A stretch of 64,000 nucleotides of DNA. Origin: Puniceicoccaceae bacterium. Its GTDB lineage: Bacteria; Verrucomicrobiota; Verrucomicrobiia; Opitutales; Coraliomargaritaceae. Made by a program: the position numbers and the translations under genes. Under the pieces are notes generated by a model. The model saw only the letters and a program-made list of their open reading frames with translations, was not told the origin of the DNA and searched no databases. The stretch's first letter is position 1. Each line of letters opens with the position of its first letter. Positions 41,643-50,989 of this stretch are shown here, in pieces. Location: the NCBI GenBank assembly GCA_002729725.1, contig PBYS01000082.1, positions 22,797-86,796 of the forward strand, given 5' to 3'.

Positions 41643-43292
41643 ATGAAACCCTTCAATTACTTATCCAATGCAGTGCGTGCGCCCGAAATTGTGGCGATCT
41701 TGGTGCGTTGGGGGTTTGAGGATTTACTGCTCCAGCTGGATACGCCGCAGTTCTTATTAAAGAATCTGGTGCGTAAGAAGGTGACGCACCTGACAGCTTA
41801 TGAGCGTGTGCGGAATGCCTGTGAGGAATTGGGCCCGATTTTCGTAAAATTTGGGCAGATTCTTAGCACGCGCCCAGATCGTTTGCCCGAGCCGCTGGTG
41901 ATGGAGCTTAAAAAGTTGCGTAACGATGTGGATACGCAGCCCTTTGAGACCATTAAGCCGGTCGCACTCAAGGCACTCGGGCGCGAATTAGAGGAGGTCT
42001 TTGCCGAGTTTGACCCCCACCCAGTGGCCGCGGGTTCATTGGGGCAGGTTTATCGAGCGAAATTGATCTCCACTGGAGCTGAAGTGGCTGTTAAAATACA
42101 GCGCTCCGAGATTCATAAAACGATTTCCGCTGATATGGAGATTATCGGCTGGTTTGCCAAACAGGTGCATGCGCGCATCGAAGAGCTGAGGCCCTATAAT
42201 TTTCCTTCCTTGGTTCGTGAGGCTGAGAAGCGTCTCGAAGAGGAGCTCGATTATCGCAATGAGGCCGACAATGCCGAAATCTTTATCGCTTTAAATACTG
42301 AGCAGGCAAATGTCTTTGCTCCGAAGGTGTATCGCGAGCTGACTTCGCGCCGACTGTTGGTGACAGAATGGGTGGAAGGCTTTGCGCCCGACCAAATCAC
42401 ACTGGAGCCTGAAGTCGCGGAACGGGTAGCCCGCATGGGCGGGGAGTCGATCTTTCACCAGATCGTGGGCACTGGCTTTTTTCATGCGGATCCGCACCCT
42501 GGCAATATGCTGATTACAGACGATCAGAAGATTTGCTTTATCGATTGGGGGCAGGCAGGGCAGATTACCATGCAGATGCGTTTTCATTTGGCGGATATGT
42601 TTGCTGCGATTACCGAGCGCGATGCGGTCAAGGTGATTCGAGTGGCGCAGCACATGTCGGTTGATGATCGCCGGATCGATCGCCGTCGTCTGGAAAAAGA
42701 GATTACTTTTTTGCTCAACAAGCACCGCGAGTTTGGGCCGACGGGCACTAAAATGGGCACCGTGGGCTTAGAGATGCTCTATTTGTTCGGTAGCAATGGC
42801 ATCGAAGTGTCGCCCGATTATGCGCTGCTTTCGAAGTCGATTCTCTGCGTGGAAGAGACCGCTCGTATCTTGGATCCGCATTTCGATATTCAAAAAGTCG
42901 CGCGCCCTTATTTGGTGAAGCTAAATAAAGAGCGCTGGAGTTTTTCGAGTATTCGGCGTCAGACGCTGTTTCCGATGCTCAATATGCTGCGTAGCATGCA
43001 ACGTATTCCGGAAAATATGCAGCGTATTTTACAGAAAGTAGAAGACGAAAAACTGCAGATTAATTTTCATCACACCGGCACCGAGAATATCGAAGAGACG
43101 ATTAATGCCTCTATGAATCGACTCACGGTGGGTATTATCATCGGCTCTTTGCTGATGGGCTCCTCGTTAGTGATTACTACCGGTGTGCGCCCCTTCCTTT
43201 GGGGCTATCCGGCGATTGGGATCGTGGGCTTTGTAGTCTCGGGCCTGCTAGGGATTTATATCGTGATCTCCACCTTACGCAAGCATCATTAA
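41643..43292 (+). CDS. ABC1/UbiB-family atypical kinase
   Basis: The 549-residue protein has the full ABC1 core: FVKFGQILSTRPD (the K-x-G-Q motif), AGSLGQVYRAKL (glycine-rich loop with the family's alanine), AVKIQRSE (ATP lysine), FFHADPHPGNML (catalytic loop) and FIDWGQAGQI (DFG-like). Two C-terminal membrane helices (about residues 495-545) anchor it. Family members support ubiquinone or isoprenoid-lipid metabolism as ATPases. No ubi genes are adjacent, so I give no symbol. Confidence 0.9.
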   Translation: MKPFNYLSNAVRAPEIVAILVRWGFEDLLLQLDTPQFLLKNLVRKKVTHLTAYERVRNACEELGPIFVKFGQILSTRPDRLPEPLVMELKKLRNDVDTQPFETIKPVALKALGRELEEVFAEFDPHPVAAGSLGQVYRAKLISTGAEVAVKIQRSEIHKTISADMEIIGWFAKQVHARIEELRPYNFPSLVREAEKRLEEELDYRNEADNAEIFIALNTEQANVFAPKVYRELTSRRLLVTEWVEGFAPDQITLEPEVAERVARMGGESIFHQIVGTGFFHADPHPGNMLITDDQKICFIDWGQAGQITMQMRFHLADMFAAITERDAVKVIRVAQHMSVDDRRIDRRRLEKEITFLLNKHREFGPTGTKMGTVGLEMLYLFGSNGIEVSPDYALLSKSILCVEETARILDPHFDIQKVARPYLVKLNKERWSFSSIRRQTLFPMLNMLRSMQRIPENMQRILQKVEDEKLQINFHHTGTENIEETINASMNRLTVGIIIGSLLMGSSLVITTGVRPFLWGYPAIGIVGFVVSGLLGIYIVISTLRKHH

Positions 43293-43333
43293 AAATCGGG
43301 TGCCGTACCGGGCGTTTGATGAGGGATGCGAGC

Positions 43334-43747
43334 CTATTTTAGGGTTAATAACACAGTTTCGATCGCGCCGCAAAGTGTGTCCTTGTCCACTGGCTTGGCT
43401 AGGAAATGTTCGCCGCCGCTTTGGTAGAATCCTTTTTTTGACTCTTCTTGCGAGACCATGGCAGATACGAAAATAATCGGAATGTCTTGAGTGAGACTGC
43501 GACTGCGTAGGCTTTGGGCTACGTCGCCTCCGTCGGCTTCAGGCATCACGACATCGAGTAAAATGATGTTAGGCTTAAATGCCTTGGCTACCTCGAAGGC
43601 TTTGCGACTCTCATTCAGAGACTCTACGATATAATCGCCTGTGCCCTCTAGGTTTAGTTTAACCATACGGGTGAAGGCAGGTTCGTCGTCGATGACCAGC
43701 ACTCGGCGGGCATCTTTATTGGGGGTCGATTTCTTGAATTTTATCAT
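43334..43747 (-). CDS. Single-domain response regulator
   Basis: The 137-residue product is a lone CheY-like receiver. It has LVIDDEPAF with the acidic pair, phosphoacceptor D65 in IILLDVVMP, FVSAMV with the conserved serine, and LAKPVDKD with the lysine. There is no output domain. It lies 9 bp after the histidine kinase on the same strand, so it is the probable phospho-acceptor of that kinase. Confidence 0.92.
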   Translation of the reverse strand: MIKFKKSTPNKDARRVLVIDDEPAFTRMVKLNLEGTGDYIVESLNESRKAFEVAKAFKPNIILLDVVMPEADGGDVAQSLRSRSLTQDIPIIFVSAMVSQEESKKGFYQSGGEHFLAKPVDKDTLCGAIETVLLTLK

Positions 43748-43756
43748 GGTTTTATC

Positions 43757-45592
43757 TTAGCTTGCGGCAGGCAGCCATATGCGTACGCAGGCGCCTTGGG
43801 TATCGGTTCGGTTTTGGAGAGTCATTACACCATGGTGCATTTCTATGATGCTACGTGTTACGGAAAGGCCGAGCCCTGTGCCTTCGCCGGTGGTTTTGGT
43901 CGAATAAAATGGATCGAATGCTTTTTGAATCGCTTCTTTATTTAGCCCGGAGCCAGTGTCCAGCACCTCGACTAGGATGACGGGGTCGCCGATGCGGAAG
44001 CATTCTGTCAGTTTACTGGATACATTATCGCCCGCACTTTTTATTTGCTCCGCGCGGGTGCGCACCGTCAGTGAGCCACCCTTTTTCATGACTGAGATTG
44101 CATTGAGAAAGAGATTGATGAAGACCTGTTCCATCTTGGAGGCATCGAGTTTGACTGGCTCTATCTGTCTGCTGAGATCCTCGTGCACAGTGATACAGCT
44201 TTCGTTGAAATTGTGCCGCATCAATGCCAATACTTGCGAAATGATCTCGTTTATATTGCCCAGCTCCATTGTCACCTTGTGTGGCGAGGAATAATCGAGT
44301 AATTCAAAGATCACATGATTGGCCTTCTGAATCGCATGGCGCATGTCTTGGATGACTTCGAGCATTTCCTCTGGCCCTTCTATTTGCCCTTCTAAATATT
44401 CGGCGCCCAAAGCGACCACATTGAGTGGATTTTTGACCTCGTGGGCCACGCCTGCGGCGAGTCGGCCGACTGTTTTTAATTTTTCTGCTTCGATCAACTG
44501 TAGCTTGGTCTCTTCCAGTGTTTTAATGGCCTTCTTTAAGTTGCGCTCGGCTAGTTTTTGTTCGGTCATGTCTAGCGAGATGCCGACCAGACCGATGCAG
44601 CGCCCTAGCTCATCACGTAGGGGGACTTTACTGGTTAATAGCCAGAGCTCGGAGCCATCAGGCCGCTGCCGGTAGTCGATTAGATTTTCGATACTTTGGC
44701 CGCTTTGCATTATCTTCTGGTCGGTGGCGGATATGCGTGCGGCTTCTGACTGCTCGAAGAAGTCGTAAAGTGTTTTGCCGATCACCTCAGGTTCTGCTTG
44801 AGCACCTAGATATTTCACATGGCGCTGGTTGACGACTAAGTAGTGCCCTGCCAGATCCTTGACAAAGATGCCTGCCAGCGCGTGTTCGATGATGGTCTTT
44901 AGCAGCGAGCGTTCGTGGGCCAGTGTGTCTTGTGCTTTTTTGAGTTCTGTGATATCGCGCGAGATGCCCATAGTGCCGATGATGCGGCCTTGCTCATCTT
45001 TGAGCGGCACTTTGGTGGTATTCACCCAGTTGAAATGTCCGTCTTCGAAGGTTTCTTTTTCGAGTTTACCTACGATGGGCTGGCCATCGCGTATTATTTG
45101 TTGCTCGTCATTGTAAGCGGCCTGAGCGTGTTCTTCGGAAAATAGATCGAAGTCGGTCTTTCCGAGCAGGCTGGGATGCGCTTTGCCGTAGACGGTCTGC
45201 ATCCTTTTATTCACTTTAGTGAAGCGGCTTTCACGATCTTTGAAGAAGATCGCGTCGGGTATATTGTCGAGTAAGGACTGTAAACGGGTTTGCTCGTGCA
45301 GCAGCTCTTGTTCTTTGAGACGTCGCCGGATGGCGTGGGTGATGCGGGTGGGAAGCTCGCCGTCGACTAAGTGATCCGCCAGTATGTAGTCGTCCAGATG
45401 GTGGATGACTTCCTTGTAGCGCTGTAACTGCGCGTGATCGCGGCAGAGCGCAATGAGCGCGACTTTGTTCTGTTGTTGCGAGATGTAGTGGATGCTCTGC
45501 AGAGAGTCGTCCCGATCATGGCGCATATCGATCAGGATCGCATGGTAGTCCTGTTCGAGATCGATTGTGCGCAGTGCCTTCAAGCTGGGCAC
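43757..45592 (-). CDS. PAS-PAS sensor histidine kinase with N-terminal receiver-like region
   Basis: Taking the GTG at 45592, the chain has a partial receiver-like stretch (residues 1-95, D22 in AILIDM), two PAS domains (about 105-215 and 230-345), a HisKA domain with H384 in GVAHEVKNPL, and an HATPase with N, G1 (DTGSGL) and G2 (GTGLGL) boxes. It is soluble. The receiver's first strand (KLIVLSPDRSEE) is encoded upstream in the same frame, back to a stop at 45737, but that part contains no ATG, GTG or TTG. The true start is therefore unclear (see findings). It is paired with the response regulator at 43334. Confidence 0.88.
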   Translation of the reverse strand: MPSLKALRTIDLEQDYHAILIDMRHDRDDSLQSIHYISQQQNKVALIALCRDHAQLQRYKEVIHHLDDYILADHLVDGELPTRITHAIRRRLKEQELLHEQTRLQSLLDNIPDAIFFKDRESRFTKVNKRMQTVYGKAHPSLLGKTDFDLFSEEHAQAAYNDEQQIIRDGQPIVGKLEKETFEDGHFNWVNTTKVPLKDEQGRIIGTMGISRDITELKKAQDTLAHERSLLKTIIEHALAGIFVKDLAGHYLVVNQRHVKYLGAQAEPEVIGKTLYDFFEQSEAARISATDQKIMQSGQSIENLIDYRQRPDGSELWLLTSKVPLRDELGRCIGLVGISLDMTEQKLAERNLKKAIKTLEETKLQLIEAEKLKTVGRLAAGVAHEVKNPLNVVALGAEYLEGQIEGPEEMLEVIQDMRHAIQKANHVIFELLDYSSPHKVTMELGNINEIISQVLALMRHNFNESCITVHEDLSRQIEPVKLDASKMEQVFINLFLNAISVMKKGGSLTVRTRAEQIKSAGDNVSSKLTECFRIGDPVILVEVLDTGSGLNKEAIQKAFDPFYSTKTTGEGTGLGLSVTRSIIEMHHGVMTLQNRTDTQGACVRIWLPAAS

Positions 45593-45788
45593 TTGCGAGA
45601 GCTGGTATTTCCCTTCTGTATCTTGCTCTAAGTGAGTGCGTAGGTGTGCCTCCTCAGATCGATCAGGGCTGAGTACTATCAGCTTGCGGGGTAAGCTTGG
45701 AAGGTGTTGGGCTGGGTACGGCAGAACATGATTAGACTAGCTTCTTGTGCCCTTGAAACAAGCGTAATTTGCACATTCTTAGCTGCGT

Positions 45789-47363
45789 TTAGCGTATTTT
45801 TGCTGGAAGCTGCTGCACGCGATCACGCAAGCGGTCGATAGTGGCAGCGTTCTCTTCGGTGTTGAAGTTCGCATTCAACTGAGTGACCGCGCTGGCGAGG
45901 AAATCATTGATCACCACCGCGTGCTCGGAGTCGGTCAAAATGCCGATGAATTGGCTGTTTTTGGTAAAGGCCAAGTCCCCGCGGGAGGAGGCGAAATCGG
46001 CGAACAATTGGCCGAGTGCGGGACGATCCATTTTTAGGAAACGTTCGCTCTCGGTCAGGCGGCGGAAGCCGGTGCGGCCGAAGTTGCTCTCGTCATTTTT
46101 GACCAGCACCGCTTCTTCCCAGCGTTCAGGCTGCTGGGCGAGTGGGAAGGTCTCTAGTCCGGAGCGCTCAACAACGGATTGCGGCAAGGGCACGAAGAGT
46201 ATGCGTGGATCGGTGCTAAGAAAGCCGATCTGGCTCACTGGGAAGCGTCGATTCCCGAGAGAGACCTCTAGGCTCGCCGCGAGTAGATTATTGGCGTTCT
46301 TACTAAAAGCAAAGGGGGAGTTGGCCGTGTGGGTGACAAGGTAAGTGGCGCCGCTGGCGTCTGTGATCAGTATACTCTTACTCTCGTAGCTACGTGTGGT
46401 CTGTGCGCCAAATAGGCCCGCTTCGGTGGCGGTGAAGCGTAGGCTGGCTCGATTGTTTTGAAAGCGAGTAAAGATTTCGCTCATGGTCTGGGGGCGTGCG
46501 GCCTCGATCTCTTTTTTGATATCTTCCGAAGCTTGAGCTAAGCTGCTGACTCCTTGTCCGAGTTGGCTGACGCCGGCACCGAGTTCGGAAACGTTTTCAG
46601 TGAGGCGGTCTGCGCGGGCGAATGCTTGCTCTTTCTCGCGTTGTAGCTGCAGCTTTTCGGCTTGTTCCGAGGTGAGATTTTGTTCCAGCAGGCGACGTTC
46701 TGCTTGGGCGACCTGAAGTTCGCGGTTCAGTGCCTCACGTTCGGCGGCCAGTTTTGCTTTTTCTTCTTCGGCTGCCTTGAGTGCGGCTTCGCGCTCGGCG
46801 AGTAAAATTTCGCGCGCGATGAGTTCTTCCTCGGTTTGGCTGAGTTTTTCTTTGGCGACGGAGCTCTCTTCTTTGAGTTGTCCTAGGGTGGAGACTAGTG
46901 AGACTTGTTCTGATTTGGCAGCCTCAAGTTCCGTGCGTGTGTTGTCAAAGCGTTCTGCGAGCTGGGCACGCTCCGCTTCGATGCGGGCCTTTTCCGAGGC
47001 GAGAGCCTGTTGGGCGGCCTCGATTTCGGCCTTCGTTTGTTCCAGTTGCTGTGCTTTTTGAGTGGTGGCTTCGAGATTGGACTGTGTGGCGGCCAGCGCG
47101 GCTTCGCGCTCTGCCAGTTCCCGAGCCTTGGCTTGCAGGGATTCACGGGTCTCGGTCAGGTCTTCGGTGAGGTTTTGGCGTGAGCTGAGCTCCGATTCCA
47201 ATGATTCTTCCAGTAGCGAAATCAACTCGGCCTCGGCGCTGGCGGAGGCCTCTGTGACTTCGAGCCCGGTCTCGGGTTTCTCTTCAGGCGGGTCGAAACG
47301 TGCCAGTGCGAGCATGCTCAATAGGAGGAAGTCGCAAATGACGAGCATGAGTGTTTTGTTCAT
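45789..47363 (-). CDS. Membrane-anchored coiled-coil protein
   Basis: A single N-terminal membrane helix (residues about 3-21, VICDFLLLSMLALARFDPP) is followed by roughly 250 residues of near-continuous charged coiled coil (heptad E/K/Q/A repeats). A globular C-terminal domain of about 230 residues (LRFTATEAGLFG onward) follows, in which strands such as SILITDASGATYLVTH suggest a trypsin-like or OmpA-unrelated beta fold. I cannot name the family. The stop of the next gene (47429) is 65 bp upstream. The two probably form one envelope complex. Confidence 0.6.
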   Translation of the reverse strand: MNKTLMLVICDFLLLSMLALARFDPPEEKPETGLEVTEASASAEAELISLLEESLESELSSRQNLTEDLTETRESLQAKARELAEREAALAATQSNLEATTQKAQQLEQTKAEIEAAQQALASEKARIEAERAQLAERFDNTRTELEAAKSEQVSLVSTLGQLKEESSVAKEKLSQTEEELIAREILLAEREAALKAAEEEKAKLAAEREALNRELQVAQAERRLLEQNLTSEQAEKLQLQREKEQAFARADRLTENVSELGAGVSQLGQGVSSLAQASEDIKKEIEAARPQTMSEIFTRFQNNRASLRFTATEAGLFGAQTTRSYESKSILITDASGATYLVTHTANSPFAFSKNANNLLAASLEVSLGNRRFPVSQIGFLSTDPRILFVPLPQSVVERSGLETFPLAQQPERWEEAVLVKNDESNFGRTGFRRLTESERFLKMDRPALGQLFADFASSRGDLAFTKNSQFIGILTDSEHAVVINDFLASAVTQLNANFNTEENAATIDRLRDRVQQLPAKIR

Positions 47364-47428
47364 AGGGCGGTGTTTGGAAGGGAGAAGATCGAAGGAGGCG
47401 CGCGGCGCTGGATCGCGAGGACGGCTGC

Positions 47429-49180
47429 TTACAATTCGATATTTTTCATCAGAGAGACTTCGCTATCGTGGGTCTCTGAGCTAGCTTGTATGATGAGGTG
47501 GCGGCGGTATGGGCGCAGGTTGATGACCTTCAGCATCGCGACAAATAGGATGCCAAATAGGGTGGACGCATAGGCGGCCATCAGGCTGGCTTCGACGATG
47601 CCAACTGCGACCAGTATCAGTGACAGGACGGTGCCTCCTAAGCCGAAGTAGAGGCCGAAGTCGAAGAGGTTTTCTTCGTTTTCAAGCAGCTTGAGCTTGA
47701 GGGAGGCGCTGAGTTTTTGCTTGGCGATCTCTTTGAGCTTAATCAGGCAGAAGCAGTAGATGACGAGCTGCGTGATGAAGAAGAGCGCGAGCACGAGGAG
47801 GGTGACTTGATTGAGTTCTTGCATGGCTTTAACGGGTGATTTGAGAGATTCTAAGGTGTCGGCGACCACAAACTCGATGCGAGGCGCGGAGTCGGAGTCA
47901 GTTTCGGTATTGCTAGATTTAAGTACTTCAGGTTCGAACAAAGTCCATAGCGTGAGCGCTACGACTAGACTGATGAAAACATTGCGAGCAACTATGGAAG
48001 GTGTGCTGCGGGCTAGGGTCTTTTGGGACTTGGTCTCTTGTATACTGGCGCGCCAAGCGGCCCCCATCGCGAGTGCGAAAGCCAAGCCCGAGAGCACGAA
48101 TAGGCCGGCTTTCACGGCAAGGGCTCCCTCGCGGTTATTTTGGCTGAGCTCGACGAGACTGTGTGGACGATATTGACTCAGAAATGGGATCACGGTAGCG
48201 GCTAGGCCGGCTTTGGCACGGTAGATCGGAAGCGCTTCGCGTAAAATCTCCTGCGTGGCCTGGGGGCCGTAGCTCAAGGCTGCGTCGAGATCTTGTTTCC
48301 CTGTGTCGGGATAGGTCGCTAAGTAGCTGAAGATTGGCGATGAACTGCCTTCAAAGCGCAATGCGGTGTAAAGTGCGTCGATACGGTCGGGCTGGGCGCG
48401 GAAGAGAGTGCCCATTTCGCCCCAGTCACTTAGGCTCTGAGTGATGTGGGCGAGGTCCGCTAGGGAGCGGTGGTCGAGTTGGCGGCCTAGTGAGAGGGTG
48501 GCGATGGCAAAGTCTTCCAATGCTCGTACCGCTGCGGGGGTGCCGAGGCTGGCTTGGGCGGCGGTTTGCCCAATTTTTTGCGCGAGCGCTGGGCTGAAGT
48601 GGCCCCCTTCGATTAGCAGGGCGAGGCTGAGAATGCCTGCGTCGTAGGGCGCACCAGCGGCATGGCTGGCGGGGTGTAAGCGCAGTAGGCCTACAATGTC
48701 GCGTGCGCCCAGTAGGGCGGCTACGTTGGCATTGGTGGACTCTGCGAGCATGCTGCTAAGCGAGGCGCGCTCACTGCGAGGCAGCAGTTGCGGTAGCAGG
48801 GGGCGTGGTTCGATGCCAGCTGTGGCGCTGGGCTTGGCTTGCACGAGCTCTAAAAAGTCTTCCAGCGTGCGGTCGGGACCTCCGCTCGCCAGTAGGCTGG
48901 GGCGTTGCTCCAGTAGTTCTCGTATTTGAGCTTGATAGGGCTGCCGCCGGTCGGGGCGGGTTCGAGTGGCATTGAGTATGCGTAGCGTTGAGCCAATATG
49001 GGCGGAACGGATACTCTCATTGAGCACTACATCCACTGCATGGCCCGCAGCGCCTTGGTGGGCATGGGCTTGCAACACCGCAAGGTCGATTGAGCGCAAG
49101 TGGGCAGGGATCAACAAGGCGGCCGCTGCCAACAGCAGCGCGACGACGAGGAGTATAATTGTCTTGAAGATGGCCAACAT
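47429..49180 (-). CDS. Polytopic membrane protein with C-terminal TolQ/ExbB-like helices
   Basis: The 583-residue protein has one N-terminal membrane helix (about 4-24) and a ~310-residue alanine-rich helical region that looks like a periplasmic solenoid. It then has a set of C-terminal membrane helices (near 340-360, 375-400, 445-475 and 510-545) with a short cytoplasmic loop. The last pair, with FGLGGTVLSLI and AYASTLFGILF, resembles the MotA/TolQ/ExbB helical pair. No conserved proton-channel residue is certain. It precedes the coiled-coil gene in an operon. Confidence 0.5.
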   Translation of the reverse strand: MLAIFKTIILLVVALLLAAAALLIPAHLRSIDLAVLQAHAHQGAAGHAVDVVLNESIRSAHIGSTLRILNATRTRPDRRQPYQAQIRELLEQRPSLLASGGPDRTLEDFLELVQAKPSATAGIEPRPLLPQLLPRSERASLSSMLAESTNANVAALLGARDIVGLLRLHPASHAAGAPYDAGILSLALLIEGGHFSPALAQKIGQTAAQASLGTPAAVRALEDFAIATLSLGRQLDHRSLADLAHITQSLSDWGEMGTLFRAQPDRIDALYTALRFEGSSSPIFSYLATYPDTGKQDLDAALSYGPQATQEILREALPIYRAKAGLAATVIPFLSQYRPHSLVELSQNNREGALAVKAGLFVLSGLAFALAMGAAWRASIQETKSQKTLARSTPSIVARNVFISLVVALTLWTLFEPEVLKSSNTETDSDSAPRIEFVVADTLESLKSPVKAMQELNQVTLLVLALFFITQLVIYCFCLIKLKEIAKQKLSASLKLKLLENEENLFDFGLYFGLGGTVLSLILVAVGIVEASLMAAYASTLFGILFVAMLKVINLRPYRRHLIIQASSETHDSEVSLMKNIEL

Positions 49181-49333
49181 GAATCGAATGAGTCACGAAA
49201 ATGAACCCTTTCGTTCCACTGGCAACCCTACAAAGCCGTATCGGAGGCATCCAAGCGGATTATTTTGCATTCGAGTGGGGGTGGTTGGGGTGGAGGCGAT
49301 TCTCTTGCGCTTTCGATTTGCCAGCATCGATGC

Positions 49334-50092
49334 ATGGATTTGACTGCAGTCATGGACGTCAAAGAGGTAAAGGCATATTTCGATTCGCAGGGAGTGGTGA
49401 ATTACTACGCGCAAGCTGCGGCCGATCTTGGGCTTTGGGCATCGGAGGAGAAGATTTTTACCCGTATCTTTTCGCCGGAAGATTCGCTCTTAGAGTTGGG
49501 CTGTGGCGCGGGGCGTATCGCGATCGGTCTGTATGAGCTGGGCTATCGACATATTTTAGCTACCGATTATGCGCGCACGATGGTGAAGCAGGCGCAGGAT
49601 TTGGCGAAGCGCTTAGACTATACGATTCATTGCCGCGTGTGCGATGCGACGCGACTTGAATTTGAGGACAATGTCTTCGATGGCGCGATTTTTGGTTTCA
49701 ATGGGCTGATGCAGATTCCCCAGTTGGAGCAGCGTGAGCGTGCGCTGCGGGAGATTCTGCGTGTGATTCGTCCGGGTGCTTGGTTTGTATTTACCACACA
49801 CGATCGTGAGCGTTCCGCACATCGCGACTTTTGGCAGGCGGAAACGCTGCGCTGGGAGTATGGCACGGAAAAACCGGAACTTGACGACTTTGGTGATCGC
49901 ACTGAGGCGACCGATCATGGGGCGCACTTCATGCACGTGCCGACGGTGGCAGAGATGCAAGCACTTTTGACTCAAGTAGGCTTTCATGTGGAAGTGTCTG
50001 TGATGCGCAGTGAGCTCGGGCAAGAGTCCGCCGCGGTGGAAGCTTTTTCGGATGACTGCCGCTTTTGGGTGGTGCAGAAGCCGCTGGGCTGA
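49334..50092 (+). CDS. SAM-dependent methyltransferase (class I)
   Basis: The product has motif I ELGCGAGRIAIGLY after a short lead, motif II around ATDYARTM, and the post-motif CDATRLEFEDNVFDGAI that marks a small-molecule methyltransferase of the UbiE/Methyltransf_11 type. I use the ATG at 49334; the ATG at 49352 gives the same protein minus six residues. The substrate is unknown. It is followed after 9 bp by a 14-bp tandem repeat array. Confidence 0.87.
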   Translation: MDLTAVMDVKEVKAYFDSQGVVNYYAQAAADLGLWASEEKIFTRIFSPEDSLLELGCGAGRIAIGLYELGYRHILATDYARTMVKQAQDLAKRLDYTIHCRVCDATRLEFEDNVFDGAIFGFNGLMQIPQLEQRERALREILRVIRPGAWFVFTTHDRERSAHRDFWQAETLRWEYGTEKPELDDFGDRTEATDHGAHFMHVPTVAEMQALLTQVGFHVEVSVMRSELGQESAAVEAFSDDCRFWVVQKPLG

Positions 50093-50101
50093 AACTTGAG
50101 A

Positions 50102-50171
50102 GCGGAGACGTGGAGGCGGAGACGTGAAGGCGGAGACGTGAAGGCGGAGACGTGAAGGCTGAGACGTGAAG
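50102..50171. repeat. Five-copy 14-bp tandem repeat
   Basis: The unit GCGGAGACGTGAAG is repeated five times head to tail with one or two changes (first copy ends GGAG, last begins GCTG), plus a partial sixth unit up to 50180. It lies between the convergent methyltransferase and radC genes. The 14-bp period is not a multiple of three, so it is not a coding repeat. Confidence 0.9.
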
Positions 50172-50178
50172 GCTGAGG

Positions 50179-50898
50179 CTAGATCAGGCCGGCTTCGTTA
50201 AAACTGTAATAGCCGAGGCCTTGTGGGTCGTGGGCTTTGTGGCCGACGATCACGTGGTCGTGCAGGTCGATGCCGATGACTTTGGCGGATTCGCGCAGTT
50301 GGCGTGTGACTTGTATGTCGGCGCGGCTGGGGGCTGGATCGCCGCTGGGGTGGTTGTGCACCGCGATGATCGCCGACGCGCTTTGTTTGATGGCCTCACG
50401 AAAGACTTCGCGTGGGTGCGCTAGGCAATTGGTGGCGGTGCCTTTGGTGACTTCTTCACGCTTGATTAGGCGGTTCTTGCGGTCGAGGCAGAGCACCCAA
50501 AAGCGTTCGATTTCTTCGCCCGCGACTAATGGACGAAAATGGCGGGCAACCATGGCCGAGCTGTCGAAGATGACCTCGTTGCCAATGTCTTCGGTTAAGA
50601 TGCGCTTGGCGAATTGCATCACGGAGATCAGCTGCAGGGCCTTTACTTTGCCGATGCCGCGTATCTGCTGAAAATCCTTGGCGGACCAGCGCAGTAGATG
50701 TGTGAGGCTGCCAGCCTTGTGGAGCAGTTCTTCAGACATGCTCACCACATCCACACCAGGAGGGCCGCTGCGTAGGATCATCGCGAGTAATTCACGGTCG
50801 CTGAGCGCTTCGACTCCAAGCTTTTCCAAGCGCTCTTGTGGACGCTCGCTCGCCAGCATGTCTTTTATGCGGCGATTGCTTGAATAAATGACGCTCAT
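50179..50898 (-). CDS. radC: RadC-family JAMM domain protein
   Basis: RadC-family proteins have a helix-hairpin-helix-like N-domain and a JAB1/MPN (JAMM) C-domain. The N-part here has RERLEKLG-like RPQERLEKLG, LSDRELLAMILRSG and the RGIGKVKALQL hairpin. The C-part has VHNHPSGDPAPSRAD, with the HxH...D metal triad. I use the ATG at 50898 (MSVIYSSN); the upstream frame to 50979 crosses the divergent rlmN start. The role in repair is disputed for the family; it is common on mobile DNA. Confidence 0.92.
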   Translation of the reverse strand: MSVIYSSNRRIKDMLASERPQERLEKLGVEALSDRELLAMILRSGPPGVDVVSMSEELLHKAGSLTHLLRWSAKDFQQIRGIGKVKALQLISVMQFAKRILTEDIGNEVIFDSSAMVARHFRPLVAGEEIERFWVLCLDRKNRLIKREEVTKGTATNCLAHPREVFREAIKQSASAIIAVHNHPSGDPAPSRADIQVTRQLRESAKVIGIDLHDHVIVGHKAHDPQGLGYYSFNEAGLI

Positions 50899-50989
50899 GA
50901 TCTTGTGTGTGAACACTAGAGCACTATCTGATTTTTGCAACACGAAATTTGCAGTGGAATTTCTGAATAAAGCGTGCAAGTTCCCCTGC

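Noticed and set aside
49201..49536. Open + strand frame before the methyltransferase
   Set aside because: It overlaps the methyltransferase in a different frame and shows no domain.
50888..50989. Upstream start for rlmN
   Set aside because: It overlaps the divergent radC start and encodes no RlmN-like residues.
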